NCBI RefSeq assembly: GCF_021130785.1 | Contig: NC_060213.1 | Location: forward strand, 99,812,501 to 99,876,500 | Reading direction: 5' to 3' | Length of the DNA stretch: 64,000 nucleotides | Origin: Homalodisca vitripennis | Lineage: Eukaryota > Arthropoda > Insecta > Hemiptera > Cicadellidae | Shown here: positions 22,491 through 34,010 of the stretch, piece by piece | Layout of the letters: each line of letters begins with the position of its first letter | Position numbering within the stretch: position 1 is the stretch's first letter | Program-made: the position numbers and the translations under genes | Notes under the pieces: model-generated | What the model saw: only the letters and a program-made list of their open reading frames with translations | The model's database searches: none | Told to the model about the DNA's origin: nothing

Positions 22491-24285
22491 CAAATGAAGA
22501 ATAGATACGGTAGGACGTTTCATGTAGAGTCCTGCTGTGCGGCTGTCAATCATAATATTTAATTTACACAGCAAATGAAATTGTCTGTTCTTTCTAATAA
22601 TGTTTTATTAGGAGGAGAAAAACTTACAAAAATAGTGACCTTTGGATAATGCCAAAGTATCCTAGTATCTAAGTTTTACATATTTTTCAGTTTACTATTC
22701 AGGTTTATATTTTATTTTTAATAACCTGGTCAGTTGGAATAAGGGAAAAAAGCAACATTAATGAGGCGCACTTATTCTGCCCATGTTATAACTTAATAGT
22801 TTATTTTTAAGATGGAAAATATTGGAAAGTGATTGTTTAGGAAAGCAAACAGTAAACAAAGTGTAGAATGTCTTATAAAGTAAAATCATGTTACAAAGAG
22901 AAGTAATTATAGCCTAATAGTAACAGATCGAAATTCTAGAGGGTCTGGTCATAAATGTCTGAAAGATTTCAAAATATTACAAATTCTCCATTCTAAACCA
23001 TCACTTTCTGAACTTATTGAGAAGTACTGTGATCAGTTTTGACTGATTACTTGATGCCTAATCAATAACTTTGTTTTCTTATTTATTCCACCTCTACAGA
23101 GATTATTATTGCTCATAAAATCTTATTCTGGACATGGATAATATACAGTACTATATTAGTACTATACAGTAAGGTAAATGTACCAAAAGCTGACAGTACA
23201 AGAACCTTGCAACCAAAAGAAAATTCAATTTGTATGTTGAAATTAAGATAGGTTAATATTAATGGATTTAAAAGAACACTTGGTTATTTAGGGTGTTAAA
23301 TAAAGTTACCTTATGTACATTTTTTCAAATTTTACTATAATAATAATTAAAAGCAAATAACATGTCAATGTTCCTAAACCTGACATCTGAATTTTGTATG
23401 CATACCAAAAGTTAACAGGTATCTGTACCGAAAGCTGACACTAATGGTTTTATTACTTAAAAGACAAGTTTTAAGCACAACTAAACAAAAATTAAAAGAT
23501 AAAAAAACTATATACAAAATCACAGAATATGCTGCACAGTAGTAGGCCTTATTATTTAAAAGAGAAATTAAATTTGTCAGCTTTTGGATCACTGTCAGCT
23601 TTTGGTACATTTACCTTAATACATTCTATGAACAACTAAAAGAGTGTTGTTTTTCTTTTCAATTTTAAAGGATTTTCATCCTTCAAGGAGAGTATTATGA
23701 GTTTTCTAGTATTATTGTTTTCAATTAAAGCATCTATTCAGGTCGTCAACCCTAGGACAATAGTAAATATTTTAGGAGATAATTCATCTGTGATAAGTAA
23801 TAATTTAGTTTTTCTGTCAATATGGAAATTACTCAAGCACTATTTAATATTAAATGAGTTTTATAGCGTGAGCGAGTTAATGGAACATGAAATATCATGA
23901 GGCATCTCTCACTGGGTGTTGGCATGTCCATTTCTAATGTTGACATTTTCTATTTTAGGTGAAGATTATTTAGTTTTCATTTCTTTAGGTATAACAATTG
24001 TTGAAATAAAACAATTTAAACGTTAATATAATTTACTGGTAAGTCTATAAGTTACACTTATTTATGACAATTGCAATACAAATTTTGTATTTGTTCTCTG
24101 GCAATGAAGAAGTATGAATTGAAAAGATTAGGTAGTACAAAGGTACATTTAATTTTAACCTTCTTTTGCCGTTAGTTTTTCAAACTTATTTATTTTAAAT
24201 TTCAAAAATAGTATAGTAATAATATTTGTATTACAGAAGTGTTCTGAAAATAATGATTTAAAATTTAGTAAATGATATAAAGTAT
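22491..24285. other. AT-rich DNA, no gene recognised
   Basis: A short inverted similarity is visible: CAGTAAGGTAAATGTACCAAAAGCTGACAG at about 23167-23196 is matched in reverse by CTGTCAGCTTTTGGTACATTTACCTTA at about 23591-23617. It brackets about 450 bp and is probably an unclassified MITE or foldback. No coding content was recognised. Confidence 0.5.
23169..23618. mobile_element. Putative MITE with ~24-bp inverted repeats
   Basis: The left end AAGGTAAATGTACCAAAAGC (about 23171-23190) and the right end GCTTTTGGTACATTTACCTT (about 23598-23617) are exact reverse complements, and the match extends into CTGACAG/CTGTCAG. Copies of the inner words (AAAGTTAACAGGTATCTGTACCGAAAGCTGACA near 23408) recur inside the element, possibly subterminal repeats. 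A TA-type target duplication is possible but not certain. Confidence 0.75.
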
Positions 24286-24590
24286 ATTGGTCTTCGATAG
24301 CTGCCATAACTGGGAGATCACAAGAGTGACGGTCCAGCTACCAAAAATTGCTGTTCGTTTAGCGTTACCCAGGGAGCACGTGTAGCAAGCTACGGACGCG
24401 AACAACTTCACCCCCCAGACGTGTGTGATTGTGGCGCAAACTCTCAGACAATTGAGCACATTGTAAACGACTGCCCTTTGCGATTGTTTTCTGGTGGTCT
24501 GGCTGGTCTGAGTGGTTTAGAGGATGGGTCTCTAAACTGACTCAGTAATTTGGATTTAGCTTTGTGACGGGAGATTTTAATATTATTTTT
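24286..24590 (+). mobile_element. 3' end of a LINE with CCHC-like knuckle
   Basis: Plus-strand translation near 24410-24560 gives PPDVCDCGANSQTIEHIVND followed by CPLRLFSGGL and WLSNLDL-like residues (one codon of the latter is a stop). This is the zinc-knuckle C-terminus typical of RTE/jockey-like reverse transcriptase proteins. Upstream residues RLALPREHV are consistent with this but shifted. Only the last 100 or so codons are present, so this is a 5'-truncated insertion. The (TA)n tract about 100 bp downstream may mark the tail. Confidence 0.75.
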
Positions 24591-24683
24591 AATTTATGAC
24601 TCAAGAACTTTGTTCTTACGTACTTTTTAATAATTGTAATTTTTAATTTATTTATTTATGGATAGCTGCCTTTGTCCCCCATA

Positions 24684-24686
<3 letters not shown>

Positions 24687-24772
<86 letters not shown>
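24687..24772. repeat. (TA)n microsatellite
   Basis: A pure TA tract of about 86 bases, the longest TA run in the window, lying just downstream of a truncated LINE end. Confidence 0.97.
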
Positions 24773-24775
<3 letters not shown>

Positions 24776-25389
24776 TATTGGTTGAATTTTCCATGCAGTG
24801 AGATGACAAATCTACAACAACCTTTATACATCGCTCACTGAAAATCATGTGCTATTCATACGCACAAATGAATTAATAAAAAATAATAAAATAGTACAGC
24901 AAACAAACAAAATTGACATCAATCAGTAAACAGAAATCTTTGAACATCTGATTAAAAGCTAAGAAAAATAACATGAACAAAGAAAGAATTAAGAAAAAAA
25001 TTAATACATATAATGAAAACAATTTATCAGTTTATCTTTTATTCAAACCAAGGGGCACTTTTGATTTTAATATTAACTGATGTGTCTGTTCTAAATTTTT
25101 TAAGTAAATTTTGTTTCCATCTTCGGGTACTTTGCAAATACCTTTTATAGTGAATAACATTGTTCAAAATTTTGTTGATGGCCTAATGCGTGTTGGAAAA
25201 CCAATTTTTCATCCTGTTTTTAGACAAACAACGATGATTATTCATTCTTATGTAGAATCCTGTTGAATGATTGGTATCCCTACAGCAATTGAAGTCTACT
25301 GATGCTGAAAGCATATTTGAGTCAATAAACTGTGATGTTTGAAGTAGTTGTGCTGTGGAAAGATTTAGTTTGTGGGGGTGAAGGTCTTC

Positions 25390-25950
25390 AACAATGGGTG
25401 GTGAATTCACTGTAGTACAGGCTAATTATAAAGAAGTTAATACGTCTATTATGTATGTTCACTGTTATGCACATTGTTTAAACATTGCAATGGTTAGTAC
25501 TTGCGCAAATAATAAGGAAAATCCAATTACTTTTTACTTCTATGGAATAGTACAGATGACTTTTAACTATATTGAAGGTAGTCCAACGAAGCCTGCAATC
25601 GTTAAACAAACTGTAAGTAAACTGAAGAATGAAATCTCTATCAGACACTAGATGGGTCTGCTGTCCAGAGGTGGTGTCTGTCTGTTATTTATGTTCACTT
25701 ACATAAAATTGAAAAATCTTTTGATGATCCAGTCTGTGGAGTCTGGTTCACAGGCTAGGGCCACCGGTAAAGGTATTTTACTGGAAGTTAAATGTTTTAA
25801 TTTGATTTCATCTTTGAAAGTTATTCATCCCGTACTTCAGCTTGTTGTGAAAATGAGGAATCCTCTGCAAAATCCTTCAAAAGACCTTTGCCAAGCAATT
25901 CGTAATGTTGAAAGCCTAGTTTTTTGCATTAGTACAATTGAGGAATAGTG
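25390..25950 (+). pseudogene. hAT-family (ZMYM1-like) transposase fragment
   Basis: Plus-strand pieces match the catalytic middle of ZMYM1-like hAT transposases: a VQANYKEVN..YVHCYAHCLNIAM block at 25412-25494 carrying the conserved HCxAH motif, IEGSPTKPAIV near 25572, and MKSLSDTRWVC (25628-25660) in a neighbouring frame, a block that is strongly conserved in this group. A frameshift separates these from a second ORF ending at 25948 (STIEE). The N-terminal zinc finger and the C-terminal dimerisation domain are missing, and no terminal repeats were found. Confidence 0.75.
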
Positions 25951-27297
25951 ATGAACAGTATGAGGAGATCTGTACCTATCAAAATAAAGGAAATGTATAA
26001 TACACTATTTTTGAAAATTTCAAATTTTTTTAAAAGGAAAGTATCAGTCATATTAGAAGACACTAGTTTCTCTTCTTCTTATTTCTACACGCACAAAAAA
26101 AATAATTGATTTTTTTTACTTATTACCCTGTTACGTACTTAACAGGCTACTTAACAAGGCGTATTTTCTACGAAGCATGGGAAAACTGATACAAATTGTT
26201 CAGCCTAAGTGTTCCAGAATGGATTGACTGGTTATCAAAGTTCCATCGAGGTTCAACATTTAAAAATGTTAGTGTTGTTGTTAATAGTTTGTACAGTTCC
26301 TGTAACCATCTAACCATTAGAAAAGTTATATTTTTCCTTTTGTTGGATAAGCACTGGCTGCTAACGTATGAATACGTGATATAATTTACATATTTAAGAA
26401 CAGTGTTGCATTCAAGTGTCTGATAAATCCGTAAAGTGGCGTGTGAAACATCAATGTGTAATACTTAACGTTTAAGAGACGTGTATAAACTTCAAAATAA
26501 TAGGCTCTAGTCTTTTTAATCTTGATTTGTTTGCAATATACATTGATAAAACTTACACTGTTTTTAATACTAATATTGTTCGGTGTACTAAATATATATA
26601 ACAAGTTAAAAACCGAATATGTTTACAAATATTTTAAAAACTATCCAAGTAGGCTAAATGTATCACATTTTAAAAGACTCATCTGAGTTGCATCACCACT
26701 ACTGAAGTCCTGCACACGCCTGACTGTCACCACTGAATTTATTATAAATTACCAAGATAATTTTTGACGTAAATATTTATCGAAAGAAATAAATTACAGA
26801 TTGATCATCAAATGTTCAACCCTCACATACTCTAGAATTCACACACATTTGAAATGGTTATACGTGTTTCAAAGATTAGACTATAGTAAATTAAAAGGAA
26901 TAATCTAATTAGCTGTTGTGTTGTGAACTTTCTATTCTCTAATCTTCTTCGTGGAAGCCATTAGTAATGGTAGAATAACAGTGTTGTTTATATGGAATCA
27001 TCTGCATCATTTCATTTTAGTGAATGTTCCTTATGATTTTCTAAAGATCCTCTGACTTTTAAAAGTTGACCTCAGATCTCTAACCTGCTATAGGTGAGTG
27101 AGTTTGTTTTTATATACATGCAATATAATATACAAAACACATATATATATATATATATATGTTTATTTACTTTTTTGTGTTATGTTCTTTTATATTTTAT
27201 ACAATTTATGTGCCTGAAGACGGCTTTTACCTAAATATAATGCCAATAAAAAAACATTATTGTATTATTGTATTTGTACAGTCATTTACTAAAAGTA

Positions 27298-27342
<45 letters not shown>

Positions 27343-28320
27343 GTATATGTGTACAATGGGAACTATCCTAGCTATAAGGGATTTGTAAACTAAATACTAA
27401 GATGTGTAAAGAATTTAAACATAATTTTCTTAAGTATCAACAGTTTCTTTTAATCAAAAGAATGCTCAAATAATCTACAAGTTTAATCTGCTAGTTTTTG
27501 ATTAGACAAGTGCAATCTTTTAACATAACAACCTTTTAAGTCTTTATCAGTTTGTATTTAGGAAAGGTAGGGTAAGTCACAACTCATACCATAGATAAGC
27601 ATATAAATTGAGTGTTATTGTCCTTTGAAATTTATTTCAGATTCATGACTGAAAGTAAGAGCCAGTTGTAGTGAATCTACTGTGAGTTTAATTCCCATAA
27701 GAACAATGTTAAAATTCAAACCTTTATGCCCTTATTTTTCATCATGTATTTTCCTGTGGTGTGTCATTTTAAACATTTAATAAATTTTCATTCCAAAGAG
27801 TTTTAGTTTTTCTCTAAACTTATACTTTTTTGAGTATATACATGATGAAATGCAAAACAGGTTTATGGTTTGTTTACTTATAAATAAAAATTAATTACTA
27901 ATTTGTGTTGCTAAGCACTAATCTCAAAGACGGATGGACCAATTTAGCTAATTCTTTAAAAAATTGTGTTAAATTGTAAATGTTTTAATTTTAACTTGAA
28001 CTGTTTTAATAGTATCCTTTTAATAACTGTAACAATTCTATTTTAAACTTTCTCTATTTCCTGTGATATATCTTGAATTTTCTGTTATGTATTCTTGTTT
28101 TTTTTTTTTTTAATCTAGTAAGAACATGAATTAAATCCTGACACTATTCTTGTATATTTGTGTTTATGCTAAGTGGATAAAACTGTTTTGAATTGAATTG
28201 TATAAGTCAGCAGAAAGTTAATGTAAAGAAAAAGATCAGAAAAGTTTCTTGAAATAATTTACAATTCAGAAAAAATATTGATAGTAATGATGATTCATAA
28301 TCTAATATTAACTGACACTA
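25951..28320. other. AT-rich DNA with microsatellites, no gene recognised
   Basis: Contains (TA)n tracts at 27141-27160 and 27301-27340 and a (T)n run near 28100. The end of the stretch, about 28140-28201, reads GATAAAACTGTTTTGAATTGAATTG and resembles the pentanucleotide-tailed 3' end of the LINEs in this window, on the plus strand, without detectable coding sequence before it. Confidence 0.5.
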
Positions 28321-28327
28321 AAGAGCT

Positions 28328-28479
28328 ATTAACATTGGAGTTCATAAAAAAGGCTGAAAATTTGTTTACATTTAAATCTGAGAAAATATTAAGATAGAGT
28401 GATATTAACATTGAAGTTCATAAAAAAGGCTGAAAATGTGTTTACATTTAAATCTGAGAAAATATTAAGATAGAGTGAC
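28328..28479. repeat. Two-copy 76-bp tandem duplication
   Basis: The unit starting ATTAACATTGGAGTTCATAA at 28328 is repeated at 28404 with about three mismatches in 76 bases. The sequence also resembles 30564-30615 inside a Helitron-like repeat (GTTCATCAAAGAGGCAGAAA versus GTTCATAAAAAAGGCTGAAA), so the unit may derive from that family. Confidence 0.85.
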
Positions 28480-28969
28480 AAGTATACCTAGTAGTATATT
28501 TGTACCACTGATGGATTTAAATAATCTAATTAATTGGAAATACTATTATAAACATGGTTATAAAATGAACAAAGCTGTGAATGTTTGGACACTCAAAAAT
28601 TGGTTGGCTGTCTTGACATTGTAATATGGCATTTTTAAATGTGAAAGAACAGAGGAATGAACACATACAGGCCTTAAATAGTAATTCTCTCCCAGATTAC
28701 AATCCGAAAAACAAAAATACTTCTTTTTACACAAAATATACTGTGAAGAAATTTTTTGAAATGTTGCATGATCTTGACAGGATTTACCTATATACCAGGG
28801 GCAGATGCTTTCTAGCTGTTTCTCAGTCATATGTATGTAGTATATTTTCTTTATCGTGACGAGGCCAATTCAATTATGCCAATAGAAATATCATAGACCT
28901 CAAAGTAGTTGATATGAGCTGGAAGTAGTTTTTTAAATAAGTAGGTTTCCAAGACCTTAAGAAGGCCAT

Positions 28970-29420
28970 AGAGTTGGGCTATTCTTTATTGATGGTGACT
29001 TATCTGATGTTAAATACATAGAAATGTTACAAAGGGCATTTTTCTAGTAATAAATGAGTCCGTAAAATGTGCTTACAAGCCTGTATTTTTCAACAGGATG
29101 GTGCTCCACCACATTACAATGTATTTGTCCAAACATTTTAAGACCAAACGTTTCTGGACAGATGGATAGGTAGACTTGGTGCTATGGTAGAGGTGGTTCA
29201 CCTGACCTTTGGATTTTTTCTTTTGGGGTTTTCTCAAGAGTAAAGTTTATAGCACAAAGCCCGCAAACCTCAATGAATAAGGGACAAGGATTGAAGATGC
29301 CTGCTACCTCATCACTCCTGAAATGTAAATAATGTGAGATGCAGTTTTGAATCCAGACTTTATTTTTGTCAAGAAGAATATGGCACCCATTTCAAGCATA
29401 TCACCTGAGTGAAATTAAGG
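28970..29420 (+). pseudogene. Tc1/mariner-superfamily DDE transposase remnant
   Basis: Around 28985-29020 the translation FFIDGDLSDVKYIEMLQ and near 29093-29115 FQQDGAPPHYNVFVQTFL recall the DDE core of Tc1/mariner-superfamily transposases; the second block contains the second catalytic aspartate (QDGAPPH). It continues with ..VSGQMDR and, after a shift, SPDL.IFSF, in the region of the third acidic residue, then FIAQSPQTSMN. Stops and frameshifts are frequent. No terminal repeats were identified, so the ends are approximate. Confidence 0.65.
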
Positions 29421-29794
29421 TGATATTTCAAGATTTTTAAATTTAATTTCGTTACAAAATTATTTACTAGCAATGGGGGTTTATAAACCAATTCAAACTT
29501 AAATTAGCCAGCATATTTGATAGAATAACATTAGAGACCTCTAGTTTGTGCCATTCTTCTTCTTTTTTAATACCTTTAAAATTAGGTGTCACTTGCTAGG
29601 GGTTCCTAACTTAACCCCAAAACACCCCACTTGGGGGGGAGGAGGAGTAAAAATTTCCATACATAAACAAACTCCTCAGTTGGTCATATAAACATCCCCC
29701 AAAGTAAATTACTCCATCTCTACTCATAAGAAAGTTTATACGGGAGGGGGGGAGGAGTGGGACTTTTAAGATACCCAGTTATATATCTTATATA

Positions 29795-30279
29795 TATAAA
29801 AATCTTGAGTCACGATGTATGTTGCCAATAAACTCCAAAACGACAACCAATTTCAATCAAATTTCACATGTATCCGTAATTTAGTCTAACTTAGAAGATA
29901 GGATAGTTATTATCTGAATTATTCGCTTATGTCGTGAATATAAACGAATAAAATGAAGAAAAGTTTTCAAAGCGCCTGCACATTATAACCTGAAATTACG
30001 AGATAGATACGTATATTAAACAGTGAAACACTATTTGAAGGCGCTAAGTTATGATGTATAATTGTCTAAACTAAATTTTTTGTTGAACTTAAAGGTTGAG
30101 TGGTAGACCACTTTGTAATAAAATACATTATGCATGTACAATACATTTTTGACATATTTTTCTTGATCGTGACATCAAGGTAAAATCTACATCGGGGTTG
30201 GAAATATAATTTACTTCAACCAGAAATGCTCATACGCGGGCAAAACTTACGAAAAGCGAGCGAAGCCGCGGGAAACAGC
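29795..30279 (+). mobile_element. Helitron-like non-autonomous repeat, copy 1
   Basis: Begins TATATATAAAAATCTTGAGT and ends with GAGCGAAGCCGCGGGAAACAGCT, a form reminiscent of insect Helitron-type repeats such as Lep1, whose 3' end carries a GAAGCCG hairpin followed by CTAG. No inverted repeats or target duplication are visible, as expected of Helitrons. The body from about 29960 is closely similar to 47948-48292. It has no coding sequence. Confidence 0.6.
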
Positions 30280-30286
30280 TTTATAT

Positions 30287-31226
30287 ATATATAAATGCAA
30301 ATGTTTGTTTGTATGTTCCGTTATAACTCTGGAACCAATGCACGAAACATCGTGAAATTTTGTACAGTGATTCTACACGTTCCTGGAAGTAACATAGGCA
30401 TACTTTTAGAGAGGTGGTTTGGTCCACTGGAAAATGTTTTAATAATTAATTTTTAATTTCTAAGTAGTTGTTGATTTTATAATATTTTACCTTCGATCCG
30501 GCAGACTGCGCTGCGAAACGTAATACAAAATGAACTGATACTTAACAGCTGTTTATACTTTCAGCTGAAGTTCATCAAAGAGGCAGAAACATTTGTTTAC
30601 ATTTAAAATTTAGAAAATTATTATTGTTAAGTGCTTAATTAGTAGTGTAATGCAGATTGCAAAGACGAAGTTATTACCTAATTTTAAATTTAGATTGCAC
30701 CAATGGTCAATAAACTATCTAATGCAAAGAAAATACTATTGAACGCTGTTATAAAAAACCACCTCATTGTTGAAAGCCGTGAAAGTTTTGTACATAAGGT
30801 AATCGAATTTGGTTAGACTGAAGGTAAATGAAAAGAGCCGAAAGAAGACGCTTTATGATCGAAATTGGTTTTCGTTGATACATTTTCTTGATCGGAGCAC
30901 AAGGCAAACTCCACAACAATACTGGAAATATCTTAGACAGAAAATTAATTTTAACAAACCGAATTTGATTCTTTATAAACAAAATAGTTTATCGACATTC
31001 ATCTATACATAGTAATTGTACTGAATAACTTATCAACACCTAGCAAAAACCACGAAAGACAGATCAGGAAATATTGTTTATACCTTCATAATGCGCTCAA
31101 GAGGCTCACGAAGGAACGACTATCAATTATATCAGGAGTGTTTAAGAATGTGACAGAAAAAGAATAAGTGAATATAATGTATTGTTTTTCAACAGGAAAT
31201 TGCGTGCGAAGCCGCGGGAAACTGCT
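30287..31226 (+). mobile_element. Helitron-like non-autonomous repeat, copy 2
   Basis: Follows directly on copy 1. It starts in TATATATAAATGCAAATGTTTG and ends GTGCGAAGCCGCGGGAAACTGCTAGT at about 31201-31227, where CTAGT is the expected Helitron-like terminus. The 3' 25 bases match copy 1, but the interior is largely different, so the two belong to related subfamilies sharing an end. TA dinucleotides flank both copies. Confidence 0.6.
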
Positions 31227-31229
31227 AGT

Positions 31230-33570
31230 ATATATATATATCTTCTTCATTGGGACAAGGCAAATTAAACTATAACATCCTATCAAATATTTCCTAGGAG
31301 CAAAAGGATTAAAGTTTATTGTATCCAGGGTTTGTATGGTCAATTGCTCTTAAAGAAAACAGCAGTTTGGTCAAATATGCATCTCACAGAGATTAATTTT
31401 GGGGGCGTCTTTTAATTAACATTTTTTTAAATCTACATTAAAGTCATTAAGAATTATATGTAATCCAAGATGTTTTAATTGAGATGCTATAACACTGGTA
31501 AAAATGTAAATGATGATATCAATGAACTTAAGTCCCTAAAAAAATTTCACTAGCTAGTGTCTTATAGTAGTTCAAAATTAGCGAATTTCTTTTAAATAAA
31601 GGCAAACCTGAAACAATATTTTTCGTAAGGCCACTGGATGCTAATCATATCAGATCAAAACTTTTGTTATAGTCTTAATTTCATATCATTAATCAAGTCT
31701 AAGTTAGGTAGGTAAATCTTTTATGGCATGTGTGGTAGTATTGCAGTATTGCAATTAAAAAAAAAAAAGTAATGACAGTCACTTTTGGTCACTATAAATT
31801 CTTATTCATACAACCAAAGATAGCTGGACGTAAACAATAAATTTTTGTTGATTTAACAAAATAATGAACAGCCATTACATTGTATGTTTTACAATCTACA
31901 ATAAAATGTGCCTATTTGATGATTAATAAAAACATTTATAATTAATTAAACTAAAGAATCTATTTTATTCTGTTGGTGGGGTTTTAAACAGTAGATGTTA
32001 TCCATTATTTATTTTTCTTGAAATATATAAAATTCCTAAACAACATAAATACATTTCCATTTTTATCTATATAAACAGTAATTTTCTATGTACTATTTTG
32101 AGATGTATCTGTGGTCATTAGTTGTAGAACTTACATACTGTAAGTTTATACTTGAGATTTATCTTTTATCTGATGGAATATTTATGACTAAGCATCCCTT
32201 TCTTTGCAAATAGTAAATTTAAAAACCAATGGTGATGCACACTTTCATGTCAGTAATTGTTTCAACTAAAGTATTATGTTGTACAATCATAAGTGTAATG
32301 TGTATAATTAATGAACATTAATTTTTGGATGCTTGTAAATCATTTTTGTTGAATCATGACAGCAAATACGTGATTTCATTAAACCTTTTATATTTGTTTT
32401 TCGTAGTATTTTCCCTCAGTGTTAACACAACCAAACTCATATAGCTAAGCTTATAAAACATAATACTCTAAATGTAGGCGTAATAATAAATACATTTTTC
32501 GTACAGCAAGTAAACAAGTAGTCCAAATCTGTTCCTGATTTTGTATTAATTAGTTTACTAGATTTTTCATTTCCGAATCTTGAAACAAGTCTGTGAGAAG
32601 AGGGAGAAACTTTTGAATTTAAACTAATTTTCACCTTCAGCAATATTGTACAACAAATATAATATGTTGATTAAAAACATATTTTCTTGTAGTGAATGTG
32701 GTATACAGACGTTTATCAATGTATAATGTTGTACCATAATGATTCAAAGGATGAAAGAAAACCCATTTTACCTGAGTCAATAAATTGTAATTTATAATTT
32801 TAGTACATCATGTGTTTTATGTGACAATTTGTAGTCAATTACTGTCACTGACAATCTTGCCAATACTACAAGGCCATTTTAGTAGTATTACTTGTTCCAA
32901 GGTCGACCAGTTTCTGAAGTTTGTTAAAGGTTTGTAATGTATATTTTGTGTGCAGTAATGTAATTTTTTCATTGATCTGTTGAACTTTTTTAAAATGTTG
33001 GCTGTGTTATGTCATAATTTATTTGTAACATATGTATACTCGTATTACAGTCGGTTTTAAGCATATACTGCGTATCCATAAATTACTCTTCATTTTTGTT
33101 TTTAATGTAATAATAAGTAAGAAATGTTATATACATTATTAAGTTACATTAACCAATTATTAGATTTACAATTAATTAGCTTTATTTATTACAAAGTTTT
33201 CCTATTTTATCTTTTATTCTTGTAAGATTGTTTATTTTTTAAATATAATTAGCAACAATGAACTAGTAATTTTAGATTTTTATTGTTATAATAAACTATA
33301 GTTTGTGTTATGTAAGTTTATCTTTATTCATTTTCTTTAGTGAATTTAGTAAATTAATTCATTTAAAGTGATAATAAATGAAAAATTTGTGCAAACCAAT
33401 CAGTTGATTTTTTAAAGTGCTAATTGATTACAATACATGAACAAATAAAACAAAAATTGAGAATCAATTCAGCAAAACAACGTATTTTTCATCCAAACAA
33501 ATTTTATTATGAGTGTACTAATAATAACTCAATTAATGTATTTTAAGTGAGGAATGGCGCTTGGTAAAAC
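31230..33570. other. AT-rich DNA, no gene recognised
   Basis: No reading frame of interest was seen. Base composition is uniform and AT-rich, with only short homopolymers. Confidence 0.5.
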
Positions 33571-33578
33571 TTTTCCTA

Positions 33579-33637
33579 CTTAGTTATTATTTTTCACCAC
33601 TCAGTTATTATTTGTCACCACTCAGTTATTATTTGTC
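33579..33637. repeat. 21-bp tandem repeat, 2.8 copies
   Basis: The unit CTCAGTTATTATTTGTCACCA occurs at 33579, 33600 and 33621, with two substitutions in the first copy and a partial third. Confidence 0.9.
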
Positions 33638-33770
33638 TTTGAGAAATAAATTTTGTATTAAAATGTTCATCTAAATGAATCCCATGTTACTATTCTTATA
33701 AACTTTTAATTAAATCTCCCATATTTGAGTTAGTTTGAAAGTTTTGTATGGCTGCCATTTTGAAACCTGA

Positions 33771-34010
33771 TATAATACATTTCTGAAATTTAGTTCAAAA
33801 CAGGTCTTATTAGATAAAAATTTAGCAAAGTTTGTACTTTATGCCTTTATTCAGTTTAAGATATAACTTTTGCCCTAAAAATCACATTTATATAATATAA
33901 TACATTTCTGAAATTCAGTTCAAAACAGGTCTTATTAGATACAAATTTAGCAAAGTTTGTACTTTATGCCTTTATTCAGTTTAAGATATAACTTTTGCCC
34001 TAAAAATCAC
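33771..34010. repeat. Two-copy 125-bp tandem duplication
   Basis: The unit beginning TATAATACATTTCTGAAATT at 33771 recurs at 33896. The copies differ at only a few positions (for example AAATTTAG versus AAATTCAG, and GATAAAAA versus GATACAAA), implying a young duplication. It is followed by CAAACAGACAGACAGGCGG, a word seen at the ends of several diffuse repeats in insect DNA. Confidence 0.95.

Noticed and set aside
24648..24848. 66-codon minus ORF rich in Ile-Tyr
   Set aside because: It is a translation of the (TA)n tract.
28558..28859. Opposing ORFs of 77 and 90 codons
   Set aside because: No recognisable motif; they lie just before a decayed transposase and overlap on opposite strands, so chance frames are likelier.
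33579..33637. CRISPR-like direct repeats
   Set aside because: The units are contiguous with no spacers, the copy number is under three, and the genome is eukaryotic.
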